Source: CAKZYD01 sp039814715
GTDB lineage: Bacteria > Pseudomonadota > Alphaproteobacteria > Sphingomonadales > CAKZYD01
Length of the DNA stretch: 64,000 nucleotides
Reading direction: 5' to 3'
Assembly: GCA_039814715.1 (NCBI GenBank)
Contig: JBCCAR010000019.1
Span: 4,763-68,762, forward strand
Below, in pieces: positions 47,768 through 55,742 of the stretch (within the stretch, counting starts at the first letter, position 1; every line of letters begins with the position of its first letter). Made by a program: the position numbers and the translations under genes. Under the pieces are notes generated by a model. It ran no database searches. It saw only the letters and a list, made by a program, of their open reading frames with translations, and had not been told where the DNA came from.

Positions 47768-48876
47768 CTTATCGTCAATTTATATCCGCTAGAACAATCG
47801 TTCTTCTGGGCAGTATTTGCGCCGCCGTCAGCGCATGTGGCGACGCAGATGATGCGCCGCAGGCGCCCCCGCTAAGGGCGGTCAAGGTTGCAACCGTCAA
47901 ATCCGTAGGAGAATTTAGCGACCGCGTCTTCTCCGGCACTGTGAGTTCGACGAAAGAGACAAGCTTGAGCTTTCGCGTTTCCGGTACAGTCATCGCAAAG
48001 AACGTCTCCGTTTCTGACCGAATAACAAAGGGCGATGTTCTTGCCCGCCTTGACCCAGCTCCATATGAATTGGAAGTCCAGCGCGCCAAAGCGGCGCTCG
48101 AAGAAGCGCGGTCAAATGCACGCAATGCAAGTTCCAGCTATGAGCGAACCAAGCGCCTCTATGAGGCCGGCAATAGCTCGCGCGAAGACTTAGACAACGC
48201 AAAAACAGCGCTTAATAGTGGCCAAGCGCAACAGGCTTCGACCGCAAAGGCCCTGGAGCTCGCGCAGCTTGATTTAAGCTATACGAAGCTGGTGTCTGAA
48301 GATGCCTGCGCCATTGCGTCCACCGATCTTCAAGTCGGCGAAAATGTGCAACAAGGACAGCGAGTTCTGGTCGCCAATTGCGGAGACGGGCTTGAGGTTA
48401 ATCTTGGCATTCCTGAACGGTTTATTGCCCAAGTCAATAAAGGCGCCAAAGTAAGCGTCTCCTTCCCGGCGCTGCCCAATGTTACCCTGCTTGGAGACGT
48501 CGATGATGTCGGGATTGCGACAACGTCGGGCGGCGCGACTTTCCCGGTCACGGTCGCACTGCCCGAAGCGGCAAGCGCGCAAGTCAAATCCGGTCTTTCT
48601 GCTCAAGTGGTGTTTAACTTTCGTGCGCAAAACGGCGGCGCCGGTCTTATAGTACCCTCCATTGCCCTCGGCGAAGATCAATCCGGCCGTTTTGTCTATG
48701 TGCTGGAAGATGGCGGTGATGGCACCGGAACTGTAACGCGTACAAGCGTTGAAGCGGGCGCGCTAAGCGATGACGGTGTTGAAATCGTCTCTGGCCTGAC
48801 CGAGGGCGCGCGCGTTGTAACCGCGGGTGTTTCCGTTCTGCGGGACGGCCTTAAGGTAAGACTCCCTAATGAGTGA
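47764..48876 (+). CDS. RND efflux periplasmic adaptor (membrane-fusion protein)
   Basis: This 370-aa AcrA-type adaptor has a lipobox-like AVSAC after the signal region, a lipoyl/hairpin part (LSFRVSGTVIAKNVSVSDRITKGDVLARLDP; then a coiled-coil hairpin), and the beta-barrel domains. It links the inner-membrane pump to the TolC-like channel. It overlaps both neighbours (4 and 8 bp), so the three genes are one transcription unit. Confidence 0.92.
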   Translation: MTYRQFISARTIVLLGSICAAVSACGDADDAPQAPPLRAVKVATVKSVGEFSDRVFSGTVSSTKETSLSFRVSGTVIAKNVSVSDRITKGDVLARLDPAPYELEVQRAKAALEEARSNARNASSSYERTKRLYEAGNSSREDLDNAKTALNSGQAQQASTAKALELAQLDLSYTKLVSEDACAIASTDLQVGENVQQGQRVLVANCGDGLEVNLGIPERFIAQVNKGAKVSVSFPALPNVTLLGDVDDVGIATTSGGATFPVTVALPEAASAQVKSGLSAQVVFNFRAQNGGAGLIVPSIALGEDQSGRFVYVLEDGGDGTGTVTRTSVEAGALSDDGVEIVSGLTEGARVVTAGVSVLRDGLKVRLPNE

Positions 48877-51800
48877 GGCAACGCAAGACACAAACCCAGA
48901 TACGGCGGCGCACGCACTCAGTCATTCTAGCGGACTGACGGCCCTGGCCATGAAAAACAACGTTACGGTCATCGTCATCGTAACGTTGCTCGCCCTGACC
49001 GGTATTGCGAGTTATTTCAGTCTGCCCAAGCAACAAGACCCAGGTTTCATTATTCGAAGCGTCGTGGTGCAGACTATCTTTCCAGGCGCAAACCCAGGCC
49101 GCGTTGAAGAGCTTGTCACTGACCCAATCGAAGAAGCTCTGCAGGAAATCCCAGAGCTCGATTACACGACAAGCAAATCTCGCAACGGCGTCTCCATCAT
49201 CACGGTTGCCTTTCAAGAAAAATACAAAGAGATGCGCCCCCTCTTTGACCGTGTAAGGCGCAAGATCGATGACCTGGTGGACAAGGGAGCGCTGCCTTCT
49301 GGCGCGTCCAAACCGATCGTGAATGATGAATATGGAGACGTATTCGGCATCCTCTATTCCCTCACCGGAGAGGGCTTTTCGCCCTATGAACTGAAGGAAA
49401 CCGCCGAAGACATCCGCAATGATCTTCTCGCCTTGGACAACGTTGCAAAAGTTGAAATCCACGGAGTGCAGGATGAAGTCATTTATGTGGAATATTCTGC
49501 CGCAAGGCTCCAAGAATTGGGCCTTACACCTTCTGATTTGCAATCAGCATTATCAGCGGCCAATATCTTACAAGATGGCGGCGATCTGCGTGTCGGGCAA
49601 GAGCGCATCGTGCTTGAACCGACAGGCAACTATACCAGTGTCGGCGATTTAGGCCGAACGGTGATCCGTTTGCCAGCGGGCGGCGTGGTCTATCTGGAAG
49701 ATATCGCTGACATTAAGCGCACCTATATTGACCCGCGAACATCCATGACGCGCTACAATGGGGCTGATAACCTGGTGGTGGCCATCTCGTTAAGAGAAGG
49801 CGGAGACATCTTGGCGCTTGATAAGGAACTCGTGAGCGCAGTCCCCTTTATCGAAGCAAAGCACCCGTACGGCATCACCTTAAAGCGGGTCTTCTCTCAG
49901 CCCCAACTGGTAGAGAATTCGGTCAATAGCTTCATGTCCAATCTCGTTCAGGCAGTTGCCATTGTAGCCATCGTCATGTTTGCGTTTCTGGGCATTCGCA
50001 CGGGGATCATCGTGGCAGCGCTGATCCCTACAACGATTGTCGTAACATTTGTCTGCATGTCTGTGTTCGGCATTACCGTCAATCAAATCTCACTAGCCGC
50101 ATTGATTATCGCCCTTGGGCTGTTGGTTGATAACGCAATTGTCATGGCCGAAGCGATCATGATCCGGCGCGAAAACGGCGAAGATAAAATCACCGCGGCC
50201 ATACGATCTGGCAAAGAGATGAGCGTTCCCTTGCTCATTTCGTCGCTCACCACATGTTCTGCATTTCTCGCGATCTTTTTGGCGGAATCCGCTACTGGGG
50301 AATACACGGCCGATATCTTCAAAGTGGTCTCGATTGCTCTGATTTCATCGTGGTTTATGGCGATGACCTTCATCCCCATCCTCACCACAGTGATTATGAA
50401 AGTCAAAACAAGCACTGGCGATAGTGTAGAGCCGTATAAAGGCCTGATGTACCGTGTTTACCGGGCAATCTTGTTCCCGTGCTTGCGGTTTAAGGCCTTG
50501 CCGTTGATCTGCGCCGTTGGGCTTTTCTTCGCAGCCATGGCGGGCCTAAAATATGTCCCCCAGGTGTTTATCCCTGAGCGCGAAGACCCCATCATCAATG
50601 CGAAGTTCGAGTTACCCCGCGGGACGGACATCGCCGTTACGGAGACAATTCTGCATGATATCGAACGTTTCTTGCTGGAGCGATACGATGTTGAGGAGAA
50701 CGATGAAGAGGCAGAAGGTATCATCGACATTCTTGGCTTCATTGGCGTGGGGACGCCGCGTTATGTGCTTGCGATAGACCCTGACCAGGAAGATACGCAC
50801 CGCGGCGCGATGATTATCATGACCACCAGTGAGCCCATCATCGCGGACATCATTCAAAACGTGGAGACGTATGCTGGGGAGATGTACCCTGATCTCGTCG
50901 TCAAAATGCGGAAAATGGAGAATGGCAGCCCGATTGACTACCCAGTTGAAGTGCGGGTGTCTGGCGACAATATCGAAACACTGTATACGCTCACCGCGTC
51001 GCTGAAAGAGAAACTCCTATCCATCAATGGTGTGAGAGACGTGAATGACGATTGGGGCCCGCGCCGCAAGAAAATCATCATTGATGTTGACCAAGACCGC
51101 GCCCGGCGCGCAGGCGTCACAAATTCTGATGTTGCAACGTCCTTAAGTACGGGCTTATCGGGTCTGCAACTCACAGAATTCCGCGATGGCAATGACATTA
51201 TTCCTGTAGAGCTACGCTCCGTTTCTACAGACAGAGAAAGCCTCTCGAGCATCGATGGTCTCACTGTGTATGCCCAGGGGAGCCAATCTTCCGTTCCCCT
51301 TAGCCAAGTCGCAGATGTATCGCTCGCTTTTGACAATGCGATCATTATGCGCCGTGATCGTAAGCGCAGCCTGACGGTGAGAACCCTGCATTTTCCCGGT
51401 GTCACTGCCACCGAAGTTCTAAACGCGTTTCAGCCGTTTCTAGACGAACAGGCGAAGAGCTGGCCTTCGGGCTACAGCTATGAGCTCGGCGGCGAAGCGG
51501 AAGCATCGGGAGACGCAGGCGCCTCGGTGGTCGAAAAGCTCCCCATATCCGGCATGCTTATCTTCCTGCTCCTCGTCGCGCAGTTCAACTCCACTCGCAA
51601 AACCATCATCATATTAATGACCATTCCGCTTGGCCTCATTGGGGTGGTCTTTGGGCTTATTGTTGGCAAGAGCATTTTTGGCTTTATGACCATGCTTGGC
51701 ATCATCTCGCTCGCCGGGATTATCATCAACAACGCTATTGTTTTGATCGACCGTATCAATATTGAGCGAGAACAGAACGGGCGCTCTGCGCCAGATGCGG

Positions 51801-52027
51801 TGATTGAAGCATGCCAGCAGCGTCTACGCCCTATTTTGCTGACAACCTGTACGACGGTCGGCGGCATGCTGCCACTATGGATCAGTCATGATCCAATGTT
51901 CGAAACCATGGCCATCGCGATCATTTTCGGCCTGCTATTTGCCACCTTGCTCACACTCGTGATCGTGCCCGTACTTTATTCCATTTTTTTCCGCGTCAAA
52001 TACGAACGCGAAGCGTTGGCTGGCTGA
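48869..52027 (+). CDS. RND efflux permease (HAE1 type)
   Basis: This 1,052-aa inner-membrane pump has twelve helices and two large periplasmic loops. The helix-4 motif is GLLVDNAIVMAEAI, with Asn in place of the second Asp found in AcrB. Porter motifs and the last helix (LVIVPVLYSIFFRVKY) are normal. It drives export with proton-motive force. The final gene of the pump operon; 230 bp then separate it from the zinc island. Confidence 0.94.
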   Translation: MSEATQDTNPDTAAHALSHSSGLTALAMKNNVTVIVIVTLLALTGIASYFSLPKQQDPGFIIRSVVVQTIFPGANPGRVEELVTDPIEEALQEIPELDYTTSKSRNGVSIITVAFQEKYKEMRPLFDRVRRKIDDLVDKGALPSGASKPIVNDEYGDVFGILYSLTGEGFSPYELKETAEDIRNDLLALDNVAKVEIHGVQDEVIYVEYSAARLQELGLTPSDLQSALSAANILQDGGDLRVGQERIVLEPTGNYTSVGDLGRTVIRLPAGGVVYLEDIADIKRTYIDPRTSMTRYNGADNLVVAISLREGGDILALDKELVSAVPFIEAKHPYGITLKRVFSQPQLVENSVNSFMSNLVQAVAIVAIVMFAFLGIRTGIIVAALIPTTIVVTFVCMSVFGITVNQISLAALIIALGLLVDNAIVMAEAIMIRRENGEDKITAAIRSGKEMSVPLLISSLTTCSAFLAIFLAESATGEYTADIFKVVSIALISSWFMAMTFIPILTTVIMKVKTSTGDSVEPYKGLMYRVYRAILFPCLRFKALPLICAVGLFFAAMAGLKYVPQVFIPEREDPIINAKFELPRGTDIAVTETILHDIERFLLERYDVEENDEEAEGIIDILGFIGVGTPRYVLAIDPDQEDTHRGAMIIMTTSEPIIADIIQNVETYAGEMYPDLVVKMRKMENGSPIDYPVEVRVSGDNIETLYTLTASLKEKLLSINGVRDVNDDWGPRRKKIIIDVDQDRARRAGVTNSDVATSLSTGLSGLQLTEFRDGNDIIPVELRSVSTDRESLSSIDGLTVYAQGSQSSVPLSQVADVSLAFDNAIIMRRDRKRSLTVRTLHFPGVTATEVLNAFQPFLDEQAKSWPSGYSYELGGEAEASGDAGASVVEKLPISGMLIFLLLVAQFNSTRKTIIILMTIPLGLIGVVFGLIVGKSIFGFMTMLGIISLAGIIINNAIVLIDRINIEREQNGRSAPDAVIEACQQRLRPILLTTCTTVGGMLPLWISHDPMFETMAIAIIFGLLFATLLTLVIVPVLYSIFFRVKYEREALAG

Positions 52028-52204
52028 AGCCTTCCTCTGCCGAGCCGCTTTAGCTAAACGAATGCCTAAAACAAAGCCGCTGCGGACGCCCCCAAAGATG
52101 GAAGGCACATGCCTTGGAGAGAAGAGGAAGTTGACGATCCTCTTGATAGAAACATTGGCGGCGATGGCAACTCCAAGAGCAAACCAGATGAGCGCTTGAC
52201 ATGC

Positions 52205-52219
52205 TGTTATACCATAACA
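52205..52219 (+). promoter_or_regulatory. Zur-type operator upstream of DUF1826 gene
   Basis: TGTTA-TACCA-TAACA, a perfect inverted repeat of the 5+5+5 type, lies 38 bp before the DUF1826 start codon. The rest of the 52028-52257 gap shows nothing clear. Confidence 0.8.
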
Positions 52220-52257
52220 TACGTCGGACAAGATTAAAGAGTTCTGGGAGTCTTTTC

Positions 52258-52884
52258 ATGGTTCAAGCATCGGCCGCGCCCGCGTTTGAAAATCAAAAAC
52301 CACATGAGGCGCCCACGGCCGCTCAGTCACCTTCTTGGAGCGAGCTGTTAAACGCGAAGACAAGCTGTCTTATCCTGCCGAGAATGGACGCGGAGGTGTC
52401 TGCCGCCGCGGAATATTTAGCCACAAAGCCCAATGTTTCACTGCGTATCATGGGAGAAAAACAGGCGTTGCTAAGCGCAATCCATGCTGACCTTCCAGCA
52501 CCTTTAGCGTTCTTTATAGCAGATCTGCTAGATGACTATGAGGCCTTTATGAATGCGGACATCATGCGCATTCGGCTGGAGACCGTGACGTCTCGCGCAT
52601 GTTGGAAGTGGCACCGCGATTATACGACTTTGCGCCTCATCACCACGTTGTGCGGCGATGGCACTGAGTATTTGCCAGATCCAGCGCAACCCGATGCAAT
52701 CGTGCGCGCAGCGACAGGAGACATTGGTCTCTTCAAAGGGCGCCTGTTCGGCAATCACTTTGGTCTTGAAGGCCATGCTGCTTGCGTGCACCGCTCGCCC
52801 CCATGGACTGACGACAGCTGCACACGTTTGCTGCTCGTCATCGATATGCCGCAAGACTTCGAAATCGAAGATGCCGCGCGCTAG
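52258..52884 (+). CDS. DUF1826-domain protein (Zur-regulon type)
   Basis: This 208-aa protein has the DUF1826 hallmarks: WKWHRDYTTLRLITTLCGDGTEYLP near residue 118 and VHRSPPW near residue 180. DUF1826 genes sit next to COG0523 GTPases in many Zur regulons, but the activity is unknown. The HxD pair and distal His resemble the metal triad of 2-oxoglutarate or cupin oxygenases, a speculative reading. GGGAG lies 7 bases before the ATG, and a Zur-type box is just upstream. Confidence 0.85.
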   Translation: MVQASAAPAFENQKPHEAPTAAQSPSWSELLNAKTSCLILPRMDAEVSAAAEYLATKPNVSLRIMGEKQALLSAIHADLPAPLAFFIADLLDDYEAFMNADIMRIRLETVTSRACWKWHRDYTTLRLITTLCGDGTEYLPDPAQPDAIVRAATGDIGLFKGRLFGNHFGLEGHAACVHRSPPWTDDSCTRLLLVIDMPQDFEIEDAAR

Positions 52885-52920
52885 AAAAATAAATAACATC
52901 TTTCAAACGACAGAGCGTTA

Positions 52921-52935
52921 TGTTATACAATAACA
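52921..52935. promoter_or_regulatory. Orphan Zur-type operator
   Basis: TGTTA-TACAA-TAACA, again a perfect 5+5+5 inverted repeat, sits 36 bp after the DUF1826 stop. No annotated gene starts beside it on either strand. Confidence 0.78.
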
Positions 52936-53133
52936 TGTATAAGACGCTGTTGAGCGGGTATATGCCGTTTCATCAGCAAAGCGGCGACCTTGTATCGGGT
53001 TTATGACCTCAGCCCATGCTAGGATGTTTCGCTTGGCGGATATTCGCAGTGAGATTACCCCTCTCACTGGATGACCAACACAAAATCTGACGTTGGCCAA
53101 CTCCCTGACCGGGTGTCCGCCACCCTTTTTTTT
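52936..53133 (+). ncRNA. Candidate Zur-controlled small RNA
   Basis: From the orphan Zur-type box to a hairpin with eight T is about 198 bp with no convincing coding region on either strand. A 23-codon ATG frame starts at 52934, inside the box, and may be chance. The stretch also holds a pair of similar segments (about 53055-53080 and 53098-53125) and a GTTGGCCAAC palindrome. A transcript of about 190 nt is inferred, not shown; a decayed gene or IS end is the alternative. Confidence 0.35.
53111..53133 (+). terminator. Probable intrinsic terminator
   Basis: GGGTG, TCCGC loop, CACCC, then eight T. The stem is only 5 bp but GC-rich. It points rightward, ending the stretch that begins at the orphan Zur-type box. 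Confidence 0.6.
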
Positions 53134-53265
53134 GGGGCTGTTTTTGCGACAGGAAGCAACCCGACGCCACTCACGCGCGATACGCACTGTTGCTAGCACT
53201 GTCTAAAGCAATGAAACGGAGCGGCCCATGTTCATGCCTATCCGAGTGTTACGCAGCCCTAGCGA

Positions 53266-53475
53266 TTACCCCAACTCATCCGCTGCTCTCTCAAACCAGC
53301 CAATCACCTGCGCCAAATGGGTCTCACCCCAGGTCGCAACAAACCGCTGTGTCCCATAATCGCTAGGGTCCCTCAACGCTGCTAAGCGTTGGCTCAGATA
53401 ATCTTGGGTGAGAGGGATTGCACATAGAACGGTTATACAATGCCTCCAATCTTCATACGTATTCAGGGGTTTCAT
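53266..53475 (-). CDS. Small hypothetical protein downstream of zur
   Basis: This 69-aa protein is not recognised. It has a well-formed composition, with a Trp-Arg-His-Cys stretch (DWRHCITVLC), CAIPLTQDYLSQRLAAL, and a C-terminal helix (HLAQVIGWFERAADEL); no signal or membrane segment. It lies 130 bp after zur on the same strand and may be cotranscribed. The Shine-Dalgarno is weak. Codon use looks like that of the neighbours, so I consider it real but unproven. Confidence 0.5.
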   Translation of the reverse strand: MKPLNTYEDWRHCITVLCAIPLTQDYLSQRLAALRDPSDYGTQRFVATWGETHLAQVIGWFERAADELG

Positions 53476-53605
53476 CGGACTTTTCTCGCAAATGGTGTTG
53501 AAAAGGGTCTTGAAGCGTTTTGGGCAGAAGATCAGCCTCTAGACTGAACATTTTGCGGCCGGGCAGCCAACAACTAATTGTGCAAGGGGACCGCAAAAGC
53601 CTTAC

Positions 53606-54112
53606 TCAAATTGAGCCAGCGCTGACGCAGCGTTTACAAATACCCTCGACCTCGATGACGCGTCGCTGCGGGCGAAATTCCATCGACCCGGCAGCCTGTG
53701 AGATCACGCCACTAAGCCTTTGATCTTCCACCTCCACTGAGGAGCGGCATGCGCTGCACAGGAACAAAAAGTGATCATGCCCCCGCTCTGGATGAACACA
53801 CGGTACATAGGCATTCCAACTCTCAATCTTTATTGCTAGCCCCTGTGAGATCAAAAATGAAAGTGAGCGATACACTGTCGGCGGTGTGACATTACGCGAC
53901 TCCAAGTGCCTCAGCGCTTCCATCAGTTCATACGCTCCGGTCGGTTGCTCGCTCTGCCAAAGCAGTTCCAATATCTGCTGACGCAGCTTCGTCAGCTGCA
54001 CACCGCGCTCGCGGCACAGTAGAGCAGCAAGTGCCACCCGCTCTGCCGCCGCATGCTTTCCGCGACACCCAGGATCATTGCACCGCTTGGGCTGGATAGA
54101 CACTTGTGCCAT
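53606..54112 (-). CDS. zur: Zinc uptake regulator Zur (Fur family)
   Basis: This 168-aa Fur-family repressor has the winged HTH (VTPPTVYRSLSFLISQGLAIKIES), HPERGHDHFLFLCSAC, and a C-terminal CKRC; the two CxxC pairs form the structural zinc site. An N-terminal CNDPGC is unusual. The regulatory His-rich stretch and lack of Fur-typical features, plus its neighbours, favour Zur over Fur. With zinc it represses uptake genes. The frame is open upstream to 54157; ATG 54112 is the family start, though no strong Shine-Dalgarno is seen. Confidence 0.9.
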   Translation of the reverse strand: MAQVSIQPKRCNDPGCRGKHAAAERVALAALLCRERGVQLTKLRQQILELLWQSEQPTGAYELMEALRHLESRNVTPPTVYRSLSFLISQGLAIKIESWNAYVPCVHPERGHDHFLFLCSACRSSVEVEDQRLSGVISQAAGSMEFRPQRRVIEVEGICKRCVSAGSI

Positions 54113-54141
54113 AGGCTTGTATTTCAACATGAGTTTGAGAA

Positions 54142-54151
54142 CGTTATAACA
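54142..54151. promoter_or_regulatory. Abutted Zur half-sites between zur and the GTPase gene (possible operator)
   Basis: On the minus strand TGTTA is followed directly by TAACG, the same half-sites as at 61256 but without the usual 5-bp spacer. It lies between the two divergent starts. Whether Zur binds at this spacing is doubtful. Confidence 0.35.
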
Positions 54152-54215
54152 TTGCAAACGCCATGATGCTATGGCATATTTTATCGTTCTGAAATTCGTT
54201 CAAAGGTCAGGTTGC

Positions 54216-55460
54216 ATGAGCAGTACACCATTTGCGGCAAGCACAGATAGCCGTCTCCCAGTCACCGTTCTTTCTGGCTTTCTTGGCGCGGGAAAGACGA
54301 CGCTGCTCAACCGGGTTCTCAATAACCGAGAAGGCAAGCGTGTGGCTGTGATTGTGAACGATATGTCAGAAGTCAATATCGATGCGGATCTGGTCCGCGC
54401 AGAAAGCACCCTGTCTCGTACCGATGAGACTCTGGTGGAAATGTCAAACGGCTGCATCTGCTGCACCTTGCGTGATGACCTTTTGCAAGAGGTGCGCCAG
54501 TTGGCGAGCGAAGGCCGGTTTGATTACCTCCTCATTGAATCCACAGGGATATCCGAACCCCTGCCCGTCGCGGCGACTTTTGATTTTCGTGATGAGGAAG
54601 GCGAAAGCCTTTCCGACGTAGCCCGGCTGGATACAATGGTTACGGTCGTTGATGCCGTTAACCTGCTGCGCGACTATGCGAGCCATGATTTCTTGCGTGA
54701 TCGCGGCGAAGTGATGGGCGAAGAAGATGACCGCACGTTGGTAGACTTGCTCGTCGACCAAATCGAGTTTGCTGACATTGTGATCTTAAACAAGGTCGAT
54801 GATGCGACCGCAGATCAAGTCGATGCGGCACGTAAAATAATCCGCAGTTTGAATGCAGACGCCCGGATTATTGAGACCAGCTATTCAGATGTCCCTGCCT
54901 CTAGCATTCTGGAAACAGGGCTTTTTGACTTTGAACAAGCCCATGAACACCCCATGTGGGCCAAAGAGCTTTACGGCTTTGCCGACCATGTGCCCGAAAC
55001 GGAAGAATATGGCGTGACGTCCCACGTTTACCGGGCGCGCAGGCCGTTTATACCTGAAAGGATACAGACCGTTCTCAACAGCCCCTTGCCTGGCGTTATT
55101 CGCGCCAAAGGGCATTTCTGGATTTCCACCCGTCCGGAGTGGGTTGGGGAGTTCGCGCTAGCCGGCGCGCTCTCATCGGTCAAACCGATGGGAACATGGT
55201 GGGCATCTGTCCCAAAAGAACGCTGGCCAGATAGCCCGGAGGCACTTGATTATCTGCAGGGGCATTGGGATGAGACTTGGGGCGATCGGCGCCAGGAGAT
55301 CGTGTTTATCGGCGCGGGCATTGATTGGGACTGGCTGCAGGGCCAGCTTGATGACGCGTTGGTGCCGCAAGAGAACGCAAAGTCATTGAGCACACTTCCT
55401 GAGTATAAGGACACCTTCCCAGCCTGGCGCCGGCAGCTGCCTGAAGAGCAAGTACAATAG
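54216..55460 (+). CDS. zigA: COG0523 GTPase, ZigA/YciC-type zinc metallochaperone
   Basis: This 414-aa G3E GTPase has Walker A GFLGAGKTT at residues 21-29, the metal-binding CICC at 80-83, ESTGISEP (switch region), NKVD, and a C-terminal CobW_C domain. COG0523 members near Zur deliver zinc to client proteins when zinc is scarce. The ATG at 54216 matches the family start and has AGG close upstream; the start at 54171 is rejected. It is divergent from zur. Confidence 0.92.
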   Translation: MSSTPFAASTDSRLPVTVLSGFLGAGKTTLLNRVLNNREGKRVAVIVNDMSEVNIDADLVRAESTLSRTDETLVEMSNGCICCTLRDDLLQEVRQLASEGRFDYLLIESTGISEPLPVAATFDFRDEEGESLSDVARLDTMVTVVDAVNLLRDYASHDFLRDRGEVMGEEDDRTLVDLLVDQIEFADIVILNKVDDATADQVDAARKIIRSLNADARIIETSYSDVPASSILETGLFDFEQAHEHPMWAKELYGFADHVPETEEYGVTSHVYRARRPFIPERIQTVLNSPLPGVIRAKGHFWISTRPEWVGEFALAGALSSVKPMGTWWASVPKERWPDSPEALDYLQGHWDETWGDRRQEIVFIGAGIDWDWLQGQLDDALVPQENAKSLSTLPEYKDTFPAWRRQLPEEQVQ

Positions 55461-55742
55461 GTTGGCTTTGATCCCATACCGGCATAAGCCGCTGTTCAAA
55501 TCTTACGGTGCTAGTGGGGCGCGGACGCTACAAGCAAAAGCTTGATAGAGGCATGCTCAAGAGCAGCGCTTACGCCCCTATGTTGGCAGAACATACCGTT
55601 TTACTAACAGTAAACACATGCTCAAAACAGCCTAACTTCTGATTGGCAGGTCCAATTGATTGACTGTACCATGGCGCAATTGCCATCTATACAATTACAA
55701 TTTTATGGATCATCGACCATAATACGAGTTAAGGAAATGCAT

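Noticed and set aside
51935..52231. Minus-strand frame with a hydrophobic stretch between the RND permease and DUF1826
   Set aside because: It overlaps the RND end and the Zur-type box, has no recognised domain and no Shine-Dalgarno; hydrophobic shadow frames are common.
52918..53199. Minus-strand 93-codon frame with two GHPVR repeats
   Set aside because: It would cross the Zur box, and the repeat arises from two similar DNA segments; no homology was recognised.
55587..55603. ATGTTGGCAGAACAT as a Zur box for the M1 gene
   Set aside because: The half-sites are 2 bp too close compared with the other boxes, and the inner A/T bases are missing.
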